From Fructobacillus americanaquae (GTDB taxonomy: Bacteria > Bacillota > Bacilli > Lactobacillales > Lactobacillaceae), in the NCBI RefSeq assembly GCF_024029775.1, contig NZ_CP097122.1, forward strand, positions 800,001 to 864,000: DNA of 64,000 bases, written 5' to 3'. Of this stretch, positions 47,624 to 59,550 are shown piece after piece. The notes under the pieces are model-generated. The model did no database searches. It worked only from the letters and a program-made list of their open reading frames with translations, and was not told the DNA's origin. The translations under genes were made by a program, and so were the position numbers. How positions within the stretch are numbered: the stretch's first letter is position 1; each line of letters starts with the position of its first letter.

Positions 47624-48166
47624 ATGGCCAAGCAAAAAGAAAAAATTGTTAACCAATACGCCCAAGCAATCTTGGCTTATGCAGACGAACACAATGCTTT
47701 AGAAAGCATTAGTGCAGACTTGCTAGCCATTCGTTCAGTGGTTGTCGCTGAACCAAAATTAACTGCTTTGCTAACAGCACAGACAATTTCTGATGCTGAC
47801 CAAGGTGGGTTAGTTGATGCGCTGACGCAAGGCGCAGATAATGCAGTGGTGAACTTGGTTAAAATTCTTTTGGCCCACCACCATTTCGCATATTTGCCTG
47901 CAGTAGTTGATCGTTTTTTTGACCTTTACCAGCAAAGTCAGGGTATTCAAGCCGTGACAATTACCACAGCGGTAGAAGCTGATGAAGACCAAAAAGAACG
48001 GTTGTCAAATGCTTTTAAGAAGCAAAGTGGCGCAAAGAAAATCCAAGCAACCTATAAAGTCAATCAAGACATTATTGGGGGCGTGGTCATGCAATCGAAG
48101 TCGTTGTTAATTGACGGTTCGTTGCAGACAAAGATTGCCAAAATGAGGGCAGAGTTACTAGGTTAG
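47624..48166 (+). CDS. atpH: ATP synthase subunit delta
   Basis: This 180-residue subunit links the stalk to F1. The helical N-terminal half (IVNQYAQAILAYADEHNAL) and the C-terminal IIGGVVMQSKSLLIDGSLQT are conserved. It starts nine bases after the atpF stop, with GGGGGG as the ribosome-binding site. Confidence 0.95.
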   Translation: MAKQKEKIVNQYAQAILAYADEHNALESISADLLAIRSVVVAEPKLTALLTAQTISDADQGGLVDALTQGADNAVVNLVKILLAHHHFAYLPAVVDRFFDLYQQSQGIQAVTITTAVEADEDQKERLSNAFKKQSGAKKIQATYKVNQDIIGGVVMQSKSLLIDGSLQTKIAKMRAELLG

Positions 48167-48169
48167 TGA

Positions 48170-49693
<1,524 letters not shown>

Positions 49694-49704
49694 AAGGAGG
49701 CAAC

Positions 49705-50616
49705 ATGGCTTCTTTACAAGATATTAAACGGCGAATTGGCTCAACAAAAAAGACTCGGCAGATTACAGCTGCAATGCAGTTGGTTTCAACTGCAAAGCTT
49801 AGTAAGATTCAAAATTCGGCAACTGGTTACCATGAATATGCTAACCGTTTGAAGGCAGTGGTGGGCCACTTAATTGAGGCGCACGTGTTGGATAATGTCG
49901 ATTCTGCTCATTTGCCAATGGTTGCTAAGCGGCCGGTAAAGAAGACGGGAATCTTGCTTGTGACCTCAGACCGAGGTTTAGTTGGGTCTTATAACGCCAA
50001 CATCATCAAGAAGACAAACGCCTTGATGGAAAAGCACAACTTAACTAAAGAAAATACTGTGATCTTAGCAATTGGTGGTAACGGAGCTGATTTTTACAAG
50101 CAACGTGGCTTCTCCATTGCCTTAGAACACCGCGGTATTTCCGATGTCCCAACCTTCAATGAAATTCGCCAACTGTTAAAGACGGTCATTTCATTGTATG
50201 AAGCGGAAGCCTTTGATTCATTGCATTTGGTTTACAATCACTTTGTGAATCGTTTGGAATCAGAGCAACGAAACACGCAATTACTGCCATTGACAAAGGA
50301 TATTTTGGAAGACATGGATGATAGTCACGAAGACGTGGCAGCGGACTTTGAAGTTCAATCAGCCTATGATTCCGAACCGGATTCAACTACAGTTTTGAAC
50401 GTGGTTTTGCCACAATACATCCAATCGTTGGTTTTCGAAGCCGTGTTGGATGCCAAGACGGCGGAACATGCCGCATCATCAACGGCGATGTCATCGGCAA
50501 CCGATTCAGCCGACGATTTAATTGGTACGTTAGGTTTGCAATATAACCGCGCACGTCAAGCACAAATCACGACTGAAATCACCGAAATTACTGGTGGCTT
50601 GGTTGCTTTGGAATAA
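49705..50616 (+). CDS. atpG: ATP synthase subunit gamma
   Basis: This 303-residue central rotor subunit shows the conserved N-terminal helix [26 protein letters not shown] and the C-terminal [16 protein letters not shown] helix. AAAGGAGG precedes the ATG. Residues 195-225 contain an acidic insert ([15 protein letters not shown]) common in lactic acid bacteria. Confidence 0.97.
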   Translation: MASLQDIKRRIGSTKKTRQITAAMQLVSTAKLSKIQNSATGYHEYANRLKAVVGHLIEAHVLDNVDSAHLPMVAKRPVKKTGILLVTSDRGLVGSYNANIIKKTNALMEKHNLTKENTVILAIGGNGADFYKQRGFSIALEHRGISDVPTFNEIRQLLKTVISLYEAEAFDSLHLVYNHFVNRLESEQRNTQLLPLTKDILEDMDDSHEDVAADFEVQSAYDSEPDSTTVLNVVLPQYIQSLVFEAVLDAKTAEHAASSTAMSSATDSADDLIGTLGLQYNRARQAQITTEITEITGGLVALE

Positions 50617-50670
50617 GCTAATCGCAGCATCTTTGCGGGCTTAAAATAGCCAGCAAAGCTTTGAAATTGA

Positions 50671-52083
<1,413 letters not shown>

Positions 52084-52094
52084 GGGGGTAATCC

Positions 52095-52538
52095 ATGGCT
52101 GATGAAGAAACAAACTCACGGGGAATCGCAGTTAAGATTGTGACCCCTGAAGGCCAAGTCTACGACCAAGACCAAGTTGAAATTGCTGTGATTAACACAC
52201 AGGGTGGACAGCTGGGCATTATGGCCGGCCATGAACCAATTTTGGCCGCCATGGCCATTGACGAAATGTTGGTTAAAAAAGACCAACAAGAAAAGTCACT
52301 CGCCGTTAACGGTGGCGTGGCAGAGTTTTCTAATAATCTGTTGACGGTTATCGCCGACAGTGCAGAAACTGCTGATAATATCGATGTGAACCGTGCTGAA
52401 AGTGCTAAGGAACGTGCGCAATTACGTTTGGGTCATGCACAAGAAGTTAAAAACCAACACGAAATGGATATGGCCCGCGTCGCTTTGATGCGTGCTGTTA
52501 ACCGTATTCATGTTGCTTCAATTCGTTCGGGTCGTTAA
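52095..52538 (+). CDS. atpC: ATP synthase subunit epsilon
   Basis: This 147-residue subunit couples and inhibits F1. The beta-sandwich segment GQLGIMAGHEPILAAM is typical, and a two-helix C-terminus follows from about residue 95. It is the last gene of the operon, before a strong terminator. Confidence 0.96.
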   Translation: MADEETNSRGIAVKIVTPEGQVYDQDQVEIAVINTQGGQLGIMAGHEPILAAMAIDEMLVKKDQQEKSLAVNGGVAEFSNNLLTVIADSAETADNIDVNRAESAKERAQLRLGHAQEVKNQHEMDMARVALMRAVNRIHVASIRSGR

Positions 52539-52542
52539 AATC

Positions 52543-52578
52543 AAAAAGGGAGTTAGCTGTTGGCTAACTCCTTTTTTT
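52543..52578 (+). terminator. ATP synthase operon terminator
   Basis: AAAAGGGAGTTAGC and GGCTAACTCCTTTT form the stem with a TGTT loop and T7. Confidence 0.93.
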
Positions 52579-52756
52579 GTTGCTTAAAGTAAAAATCAGC
52601 GGGGTAGAGTTCTAGCTGATTTAGCAGTAAAAGTTGGACTTAATGAGTTCTTATGACAATTTTAAAAACATTGTTACATCAAAAAGGTTATCATGAGACA
52701 TAGTAGGCGCAGATAATCGATTTTTTCTCGCCTCAAGAAAAAGAAAGGAGCGTCAT

Positions 52757-53794
52757 ATGAACGTCAAAAAGCAATTATTAATCGCTGCTGGTTTAGCTGG
52801 TTCTGTTGCAGCCGGTCAACATGCAGTTAGTGCCGACCAGGTGCAAAAGCATACAGTTGCCAGTGGCGAAACGCTATCAGCATTAGCGTCTCGTTTTAAT
52901 ACGACGGTGGCACAGTTGGCATCGGATAATCAAATTCAAAATGTTGATAAAATTTATCAAGGACAAGAATTGATTATCGGTGTTGCCAATACAAAGACCA
53001 CATCACAAAATGCCACAACACAAATGACCGAAAATACTTACCGAGTTCAAGCGGGGGATAACCTCTGGACTTTAGCGCAGAAGTTTGGTTCAAGTGTTGA
53101 TCAATTGGCCCAAGAAAATAATATCAAGGATGCCAATCAAATTTTTGTTGGACAGATTTTGTCCATCAATAAGAGTGGCAGTCAGACGAGTTCGCAAAGC
53201 GCTCAAACGTCTGCATCCCAGTCAGCCAGTTCGCAGACAGCTGTTTCAGAGGCGCCTGCATCGCAGACGGCTAGTTCTCAGACAGCTGTTTCAGAGGCAC
53301 CTGCATCGCAGACGGCTAATTCTCAGGCAGTTGTTTCAGAGGCACCTGCATCCCAGTCAGCCAGTTTTCAGACAGTTGTTTCAGAGGCACCTGCATCGCA
53401 AACGGCTAGTTCACAGGTTGCTGTTTCAGAGGCACCTGCATCGCAAACGGCTAGTTCTCAGACAGTTGTTTCAGAGGCACCTGCATCGCAAGCGGCTCCG
53501 ACATCAGTTTCTAGCCAGCAAAGCCAGGTAGTCCAAGATAATGCCTTGGATGATAACCAAGCAGAACAGCAGGCGCTTCAAACAATCATCATGAAGGAAT
53601 CTGGTGGTAACGTCAATGCTACAAACGGCATTTACTTTGGAATTGGCCAATTATCTCCAACTCTGCGCGCTCGCTATGGTGGCAATTCAACTGATTATCA
53701 AGATCAGTTGCAAGCAATGAAAGCTTATATTGCTGCTCGTTATGGGACTGCACAGGCAGCATTGGCCCATCATTTGCAGTACGGTTGGTACTAA
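52757..53794 (+). CDS. secreted LysM protein with repeat linker and lysozyme-like (APF-type) C-terminus
   Basis: The signal peptide MNVKKQLLIAAGLAGSVAAG ends near AVSA-D. Two LysM domains (residues about 31-75 and 94-138, VASGETLSALASRFN and VQAGDNLWTLAQKFG) bind peptidoglycan. A Ser/Ala/Gln-rich linker holds about six 15-residue repeats built on VSEAPASQTASSQTA. The C-terminus (IIMKESGGNVNATNG to AALAHHLQYGWY) matches the lysozyme-like end of aggregation-promoting factors, with Glu in MKESGG as the likely catalytic residue. It probably remodels cell wall. AAAGGAG precedes the ATG. Confidence 0.9.
   Translation: MNVKKQLLIAAGLAGSVAAGQHAVSADQVQKHTVASGETLSALASRFNTTVAQLASDNQIQNVDKIYQGQELIIGVANTKTTSQNATTQMTENTYRVQAGDNLWTLAQKFGSSVDQLAQENNIKDANQIFVGQILSINKSGSQTSSQSAQTSASQSASSQTAVSEAPASQTASSQTAVSEAPASQTANSQAVVSEAPASQSASFQTVVSEAPASQTASSQVAVSEAPASQTASSQTVVSEAPASQAAPTSVSSQQSQVVQDNALDDNQAEQQALQTIIMKESGGNVNATNGIYFGIGQLSPTLRARYGGNSTDYQDQLQAMKAYIAARYGTAQAALAHHLQYGWY
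53233..53502 (+). repeat. six-copy 45-bp tandem repeat in the LysM protein gene
   Basis: Units of 45 bp encode VSEAPASQTASSQTA and variants, differing mainly at the Ala/Val and Ser/Asn/Phe positions. Several units share the core TTTCAGAGGCACCTGCATCG. Copy number should vary between strains by slippage or recombination. Confidence 0.85.
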
Positions 53795-53889
53795 AATGCA
53801 AAAAAATTGATTTAAGTGTTGACGAAAGCGTCTTACCTTGATATACTAATATAGTTGTTTGATAGAGATATCAAGCAACAACTGACCAT

Positions 53890-53961
53890 GGCTCGTTGGT
53901 CAAGTGGCTAAGACGCTGCCCTTTCACGGCGGAATCGAGAGTTCGATTCTCTCACGAGCTA
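53890..53961 (+). tRNA. tRNA-Glu (TTC)
   Basis: The anticodon loop CTTTCAC gives anticodon TTC. The acceptor stem GGCTCGT pairs with ACGAGCT, making the first pair G-U instead of the usual G-C. A terminator follows at 53967-53996. Confidence 0.93.
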
Positions 53962-53966
53962 CTATT

Positions 53967-53996
53967 AAAGTCGCAACTTCGGTTGCGGCTTTTTTG
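53967..53996 (+). terminator. tRNA-Glu terminator
   Basis: AAGTCGCAAC-TTCG-GTTGCGGCTT stem with a UUCG tetraloop and T6. Confidence 0.9.
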
Positions 53997-54014
53997 TTGT
54001 CTAAAAGGCAAAGA

Positions 54015-54097
54015 AAAAACGCTGATGTGGCAGGGCAAATGTAAGGAGTTTTTAAGCTCGCTTATCAATGCGCTAGCAGTCTTTATCAGCGATTTTT
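54015..54097 (-). terminator. large-loop inverted repeat after the panE-like gene
   Basis: AAAAACGCTGAT and ATCAGCGATTTTT enclose about 58 bases and are flanked by A and T runs, so it can act as a terminator for the minus-strand gene. The enclosed DNA is not obviously coding. It may be a remnant of an inserted element next to the tRNA. Confidence 0.5.
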
Positions 54098-54110
54098 GAC
54101 TATAATTTTT

Positions 54111-55091
54111 TTACTTTTCTGCTTGTACAAGCTTATTAACTGGTGGGTTAAATTCACGCATTGCTTCGGCAAGATGGACCAAGTTGGTAATCAAACGTTG
54201 GTTAGGAGCTGGTACGCCGTTCTTTTCGGCCAAATCAGCCAAGTAGCCGTTGATGTAGTCAACTTCCGTTGGACGTCCCTTCACAAAGTCTTGATACATA
54301 GAAGGGAAGTGGAGTGGGTTACCAACGCGGGAAACGTAATCGACCTGTTCCAACATCTCCTGTTCTGTTTCAATCAATTCGATGCCGGCTGCCTTAGCAC
54401 CAGCATAAACTTCTGCGACAAGTGGGGCAGCAATCTTTGAAACGAAGTCCTTGTATTCGATCAAATGACCCATCCGGGATTGGAACATGGTAGCGATTGA
54501 GTTTTCTACCGAGTTGAAAGTAACCTTTGTCAGCAATGTTCCCATGAAGTTTTCAGAATAAGAGGGGTTCAAGCCGGCTGCTTGAAAATCTTTTTGCACT
54601 TCATCCATGACCTTGGATGGCTTTTGGGTCAGGTTTGCATAAACAGAACTTGTTTCCCCAATAAAGTCGACGTCACCAAAGTTATTCAAAATAGTTGCAA
54701 TCATAGCTGTTCCACCGATGATATGCTCTTCGTCGAAGTATTCTTGAATTTTTTCAATGTGACCCATGCCATTCATGGCAGCCAAAGCGGTTTGCCCCTT
54801 TTGGAACTTAGGTTGCAAGCGCTTTAATGCATCTGCTAATTGCATTTGCTTCATAAAGAAAATCCAGACATCTGGGGTATTTTCGTATTCTTCTGGTGAA
54901 TAGATATTCACCTTAATTGGCGTCCGGTCTTCGTGGTTAACCGATCGGTAAACTACGTCGCCTTGAGCTTTAATAACGTCGACTGAACCTTGTGTTGGCT
55001 CGACAAAATCGACGTCGAGGCCTGCTTCTTCTTGCAATAAGAGACCGTAACGAAGACCCATCGCACCTGCACCCACAACAGCATATTTCAT
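54111..55091 (-). CDS. panE: ketopantoate reductase (ApbA/PanE) family protein
   Basis: The 326-residue NADPH-dependent reductase begins with the Rossmann motif MKYAVVGAGAMGLRYG. The catalytic Lys is in the ..LTKVTFNSVENSIATMF segment near residue 190, and the C-terminal NPLHFPSMYQDFVKGRPTE is the family signature, with the conserved Ser-Met-x-x-D. In lactic acid bacteria such enzymes may instead reduce branched 2-keto acids. GGGGGAATCAAT precedes the ATG. It stands alone, against replication. Confidence 0.87.
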   Translation of the reverse strand: MKYAVVGAGAMGLRYGLLLQEEAGLDVDFVEPTQGSVDVIKAQGDVVYRSVNHEDRTPIKVNIYSPEEYENTPDVWIFFMKQMQLADALKRLQPKFQKGQTALAAMNGMGHIEKIQEYFDEEHIIGGTAMIATILNNFGDVDFIGETSSVYANLTQKPSKVMDEVQKDFQAAGLNPSYSENFMGTLLTKVTFNSVENSIATMFQSRMGHLIEYKDFVSKIAAPLVAEVYAGAKAAGIELIETEQEMLEQVDYVSRVGNPLHFPSMYQDFVKGRPTEVDYINGYLADLAEKNGVPAPNQRLITNLVHLAEAMREFNPPVNKLVQAEK

Positions 55092-55221
55092 ATTGATTCC
55101 CCCTTAGTGTGAAAACATTCTAATCTTTTTCTCATAATATAACAATAAAACAAGAATCCTGCAAGTCGAGTTTGATTTCGTTATAATAGAGGAGTTAATA
55201 ACTAGAAAGAGAATAGAAGCC

Positions 55222-56238
55222 ATGGAAAAAGAAATTTACTTAACTGGTGATCGCCCAACCGGAAAACTACATATCGGTCACTATATTGGATCATTGAAGA
55301 ATCGAGTGGCTATGCAAAATTCTGGGGAATTTGACCCCTATATCATGATTGCCGACACCCAGGCCTTCACGGATAATGCGCGTAATCCTGAAAAAATCAG
55401 ACAATCATTGACGGAAGTTGCCTTGGACTATTTGGCTGTTGGCTTGGACCCAAAGAAGTCAACCATTTTTGTCCAGTCCCAAATTCCAGGCTTAGCTGAA
55501 TTAACGATGTACTTTATGAACTTGGTTTCATTAGGACGTTTAGAGCGTAATCCAACAGTCAAGACCGAAATTCAGCAAAAGGGCTTCGGAGAAGGGATTC
55601 CCGCTGGTTTCCTAACCTATCCAGTTTCCCAGGCTGCTGATATTACGATTTTTAAGGCCAAAAAGGTCCCGGTTGGTGATGATCAAAAACCGATGATTGA
55701 ACAAACGCGCGAATTAGTGCGGTCATTTAATAATGCTTATCAAAAAGATGTCTTTGTTGAGCCTGAAGGCGTTTTTCCACCAAAGGGTCAAGGACGCCTA
55801 CCAGGAATTGATGGAAATGCAAAGATGTCGAAGTCTTTGAATAATGGCATTTACCTTTCTGATGACCCAGACACCTTGGCTAAGAAGGTCAAGTCAATGT
55901 ATACTGATCCAACACATATTCGTGTTGAGGATCCGGGACATGTTGAAGGAAACGTTGTCTTTACCTATTTAGATATTTTTGACCACGATCAAAGTCGGGT
56001 ACAAGACCTAAAGGAACAGTACCAAGCGGGTGGTTTAGGTGATATGAAGCTCAAAAAGCACCTATTAGACGTGATGGAAGCTGAACTAGCACCGATTCGT
56101 GAACGTCGGTTAGAGTACGCACAAAATATGGATCAGGTATTAGCCATGTTGAAAGATGGTTCAGAAAAAGCCAACCAAAGGGCTGAAGAAACCATGAAAG
56201 AGGTTCGAACAGCCATGGGTATCAATTATTTTAATTAA
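55222..56238 (+). CDS. trpS: tryptophanyl-tRNA synthetase
   Basis: The 338-residue class I synthetase has the HIGH motif HIGHY in [15 protein letters not shown] and the KMSKS loop KMSKSLNN near residue 202. [14 protein letters not shown] is the TrpRS-specific segment. The leader from TATAAT at 55182-55187 is only about 30 bases, so unlike tyrS it has no T-box. Its expression seems unlinked to the Trp-sensing leader of trpXYZ. Confidence 0.97.
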   Translation: MEKEIYLTGDRPTGKLHIGHYIGSLKNRVAMQNSGEFDPYIMIADTQAFTDNARNPEKIRQSLTEVALDYLAVGLDPKKSTIFVQSQIPGLAELTMYFMNLVSLGRLERNPTVKTEIQQKGFGEGIPAGFLTYPVSQAADITIFKAKKVPVGDDQKPMIEQTRELVRSFNNAYQKDVFVEPEGVFPPKGQGRLPGIDGNAKMSKSLNNGIYLSDDPDTLAKKVKSMYTDPTHIRVEDPGHVEGNVVFTYLDIFDHDQSRVQDLKEQYQAGGLGDMKLKKHLLDVMEAELAPIRERRLEYAQNMDQVLAMLKDGSEKANQRAEETMKEVRTAMGINYFN

Positions 56239-56309
56239 AAATAATTCTTCATTGCGTTGGTTGCACTTTGCTTTTTTTTATTACATGACGTAAACTCTTT
56301 TAGGTAAGA

Positions 56310-56990
56310 ATGTTAGTTATCGAAGAGGACCGTTTTGTGTTAATATCGCCATTAAAAAAGAGACCATATTTGTCAAAGTGCTTTCTAGCACTTTTTATTA
56401 TTCTATCGATTATGCTGCGCTTCAATAGTGGTTTTTTGGAGTTAATGGATACTGTTTTGGCCATTGTTGCCCAAGAAATTGCTAGTCATTTCTTATTTTT
56501 AGCAGGACCTGCGAATTTGTTGGGAAGCTTGTGGTTCATTTGGTTAATCAATATTTTTTGGGCGTTTTTTATTCGATCTTTGGGCTTTAAAATTGGCTCT
56601 TGGTGGGTGCTGAACGTGACTACGATTTTCTTTATCACTATGATTATTTGGTCGGCGCTGGTCTTTTTGACCTGGAATCATGGGTTGACCTTAGATCAAA
56701 CGATGCCTGATTTATCATTGGCAATGTGGGCCTTGTTTTTCTTTGAATTTGATAATATCCTGGTTCGTCGATTTCATGTGGCTCACTGGGTCAAGACAGC
56801 CATTCAAACCGTCTTTGTGTTGACATGGATTGTGTTAGCTGGGAATAAAATGGTGGGCAGTGATTTGTCCTTCACCATTGTGCTGGGTGCTTTCTTATTG
56901 GCCTATACCTACTTCCGTTTAGCTGCTAGAGTTTACTTAAAGCACGTTAAAAGTTGGTTAGCTATTTTTGCAGTTGACGGTGATATTTAG
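56310..56990 (+). CDS. multi-pass membrane protein, unknown function
   Basis: This 226-residue frame has about six hydrophobic helices (near 22-38, 62-85, 92-115, 135-150, 165-180 and 190-205). The first cytoplasmic part is short and basic. AGGTAAGA is a weak ribosome-binding site, so the start is uncertain. No conserved catalytic motif is visible and I do not recognise the family. It ends just before the lysine riboswitch. Confidence 0.65.
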   Translation: MLVIEEDRFVLISPLKKRPYLSKCFLALFIILSIMLRFNSGFLELMDTVLAIVAQEIASHFLFLAGPANLLGSLWFIWLINIFWAFFIRSLGFKIGSWWVLNVTTIFFITMIIWSALVFLTWNHGLTLDQTMPDLSLAMWALFFFEFDNILVRRFHVAHWVKTAIQTVFVLTWIVLAGNKMVGSDLSFTIVLGAFLLAYTYFRLAARVYLKHVKSWLAIFAVDGDI

Positions 56991-57011
56991 GTTGTGTTAA
57001 GGTAAGAACAA

Positions 57012-57243
57012 CAAACAAAGAGGTCGCAACGAAAATCAGTAACCCTGGGGAGTCTGGCCAAGACGAAGAATGAGGGTGAAAGGTGCTGTTGCCGAAAGGA
57101 AATTTTTGGGCCAAAGATTCTCCTTGGGCCGGTGAAGAAGATTCATCGGACTGTCGTTTTTAACGGTGCGCTTTGCTAATCATTGCTATCATTATTGAAC
57201 GAATTTACCGCCTGTTTTGTTTTGTGACAAAACAGGTTTTTTA
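57012..57243 (+). promoter_or_regulatory. lysine riboswitch with terminator upstream of lysP
   Basis: The conserved lysine-aptamer blocks occur in order: AGAGGTCGCA (57019), CAGTAACCC (57037), GGTGAAAGGTGCTGTTGCCGAAAGG (starting near 57074), CTTGGGCCGGTG (57123) and ATCGGACTGTCG (57145). A terminator CCTGTTTTG/CAAAACAGG plus T6 (57211-57243) follows. Lysine binding should favour termination and reduce permease synthesis. Confidence 0.92.
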
Positions 57244-57275
57244 TTGTTTGAAATTAATATGAAGGAGTCATGCAA

Positions 57276-58727
57276 ATGGCTGAACAAGATCAAAATGCCA
57301 TCCAGCAGGAATTGAAGACACGTCATGTCTCCATGATTGCCTTGGGTGGATCAATTGGAACGGGGCTCTTTTTGGCCTCTGGAGCAACGGTATCGCAAGC
57401 AGGGCCAATGGGGGCAATCACTGCCTACCTGGTGATGGGTGTCATGGTTTACTTCCTGATGACTTCCCTTGGTGAAATGGCAACCTATATGCCAACTACT
57501 GGTTCGTTTTCGGAATATGGAAACCGTTTTATTGAACCAGCGATGGGTTTTGCCCTCGGGTGGAATTATTGGTTTAACTGGGCGATTACCATTGCGGCGG
57601 AAGTTTCAGCAGTTGGTTTGGTTGCACAGTTTTGGTTGCCCCACGTACCGGCTTGGGTTTTCTCAGCGATTGTGTTGGCGTTGATTTTCTTGATTAATCT
57701 CTTTTCTGTTTCGACTTTTGGTGAAACAGAATTCTGGTTATCAACAATTAAGGTTGTGACCATTGTCTTCTTCTTGGCTGTCGGTGTCTTGACCATTTTT
57801 GGGGTCATTCACTCCAATCAAAACGTGATGCATAACCTGTCTGTTGGGAACCATGGTTTTGTTGGTGGTTTCCAAGGGGTCTTATCAGTATTCTTAGTTG
57901 CTGGTTTTTCATTTCAGGGAACGGAAATGGTGGGAATTACTGCCGGTGAAGCAAAGGACCCGTCAAAATCAGTACCAAAGGCGATTAACTCAGTCTTTTG
58001 GCGAATCTTGTTGTTCTATATCGGAGCGATTTTTGTGATTTCTGCTTTGGTTTATTACAAGGATCCCAATTTGTTGTCAGCTGCTAATAACAATGACATC
58101 ACAGTTTCACCATTTACGATTGTCTTTAAGAATGCTGGCATTGCCTTTGCAGCTTCATTGATGAATGCGGTTATCTTGACATCGATTATTTCAGCTGCTA
58201 ATTCAGCTACTTATGCTGCCAACCGGACTTTATATGCCTTGGCCAAGAAGGGCCAGGCACCAAAGGTATTTTCTAAGTTGTCAAAGTTTGGTGTCCCTTG
58301 GGCATCCCTATTGTTGACTGTTTTTGTTGGTATGTTTGCTTTCTTGTCAGACATTAAGGGCGGTAGTGAAGCCTACACTTGGTTGGTTGCTGCCTCAGGT
58401 TTGTCAGGTTTTATAGCTTGGTTAGGCATTGCCTTAGCGCATTTGCGCTTCCGCCGTGCTTATGTTCGCCAGGGTAAGGATTTGAACAAGTTGGTTTACA
58501 AGGCTCGCTGGTTCCCATTTGGTCCGGTTTTAGCAATTGTTTTGTCAATCGTGGTGATTGTTTTGCAAGATCCATCTTCCTTTATTCACTTTGATTGGGA
58601 AAAGATTGGCATGACTTATTTGTCGGTGCCAATTGTCGTGATTCCATATATTGTCTATAAGATTGTTAAGAAGTCAAAGTTGATTCCGTTGGATGAGATT
58701 GATTTGGACTCAAAGGCGGAACATTAA
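57276..58727 (+). CDS. lysP: lysine-specific permease
   Basis: The 483-residue amino acid-polyamine-organocation transporter has 12 transmembrane helices. LKTRHVSMIALGGSIGTGLFLASG is the TM1 signature with the substrate-binding G-S-I-G-T-G, and FQGTEMVGITAGEAKDPSKSVP lies in TM6 and the following loop. The lysine riboswitch directly upstream supports lysine as substrate. Two ATGs lie after GAAGGAG; the second (57276) has better spacing. A strong terminator follows. Confidence 0.93.
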   Translation: MAEQDQNAIQQELKTRHVSMIALGGSIGTGLFLASGATVSQAGPMGAITAYLVMGVMVYFLMTSLGEMATYMPTTGSFSEYGNRFIEPAMGFALGWNYWFNWAITIAAEVSAVGLVAQFWLPHVPAWVFSAIVLALIFLINLFSVSTFGETEFWLSTIKVVTIVFFLAVGVLTIFGVIHSNQNVMHNLSVGNHGFVGGFQGVLSVFLVAGFSFQGTEMVGITAGEAKDPSKSVPKAINSVFWRILLFYIGAIFVISALVYYKDPNLLSAANNNDITVSPFTIVFKNAGIAFAASLMNAVILTSIISAANSATYAANRTLYALAKKGQAPKVFSKLSKFGVPWASLLLTVFVGMFAFLSDIKGGSEAYTWLVAASGLSGFIAWLGIALAHLRFRRAYVRQGKDLNKLVYKARWFPFGPVLAIVLSIVVIVLQDPSSFIHFDWEKIGMTYLSVPIVVIPYIVYKIVKKSKLIPLDEIDLDSKAEH

Positions 58728-58780
58728 TAATCGGTTATTCGGCCGGACTTCGCTTGGGTAAGTTGTGTTTGTTAATTAAT

Positions 58781-58816
58781 AAAAGAGCTTCCACTTTAAA
58801 GTGGAAGCTCTTTTTG
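58781..58816. terminator. bidirectional terminator between lysP and the TetR gene
   Basis: A perfect inverted repeat, AAAGAGCTTCCACTTT/AAAGTGGAAGCTCTTT, with A and T runs on both sides. Confidence 0.95.
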
Positions 58817-58830
58817 TGAAAGTTCACGGC

Positions 58831-59421
58831 TTAGTCGCTCATTTCGGCTAAATCAAGGATAGAATTTGAGAAAAGATAGATAAAACGTTTAGCAAAAATG
58901 TCGGGTTTAACGGGTTCTTCTTGAGTAAGCCAGATGCTGATGGCGGCCATGACTTGGTTAATCGTGAGCTCGGCAAGGGTTTTTGAGGTTAGCTCGTGCT
59001 GGTTACCATTGGCACCATCAAAGTAGGGGATGAGCATGTCGATGTACTGTTGGTTTAAGTAGGGGCGCCAGGCTGGGTCTGCGACTTTTGAATAAAAAAC
59101 ACCGAGAAATTCATGTTTTTCATAGAGTGATGGGATAACGTTTTGAGCGAAAACATTTAGTAATTCTTTGAAAGAACGGTTTTTGTCATGAAAGGCAAAA
59201 CACTTTAACTGTTGGTATGGTTTATTATCAACGTAATAATGCAGTGATTGCGTTAGTTCTTCAATATTTTGAAAATGATTTTTGTAGATAGCTTGTCTGG
59301 AGACACCTAATTCTTCAGCGATTTTGGCTAATGAAATATCTTTTGTACTCTCAGCGACTCGGGCGACCTTCAGGTATGCGTAAAAAATGCGTTCGGTTGT
59401 CACGGGTTGGGGATTTTCCAT
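58831..59421 (-). CDS. TetR-family transcriptional regulator
   Basis: The 196-residue protein has an N-terminal helix-turn-helix (ISLAKIAEELGVSRQAIYKNHF, residues 29-50) with the TetR tyrosine and a helical ligand-binding C-terminus. An extended -10 promoter (TGGTATAAT, 59468-59473 on the complement) lies about 50 bp upstream. No divergent gene is close, so the target is unclear. It may regulate itself or genes elsewhere. Confidence 0.88.
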   Translation of the reverse strand: MENPQPVTTERIFYAYLKVARVAESTKDISLAKIAEELGVSRQAIYKNHFQNIEELTQSLHYYVDNKPYQQLKCFAFHDKNRSFKELLNVFAQNVIPSLYEKHEFLGVFYSKVADPAWRPYLNQQYIDMLIPYFDGANGNQHELTSKTLAELTINQVMAAISIWLTQEEPVKPDIFAKRFIYLFSNSILDLAEMSD

Positions 59422-59550
59422 GGTGTCCTTTCGGGTAAGTGAAAATTAATATTGTGGATTATTGAACATTATACCATCTCAGTGACCACCAAAATGGTCT
59501 TTTTCAACATAGTTTGATGGGTGAGGTTAACACCTGACAACCAAAATCCC

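Noticed and set aside
53085-53531. 148-codon frame inside the LysM protein gene, Arg/His/Leu-rich
   Set aside because: It is a shadow of the 45-bp repeat in another phase; it has no ribosome-binding site and the LysM frame is clearly real.
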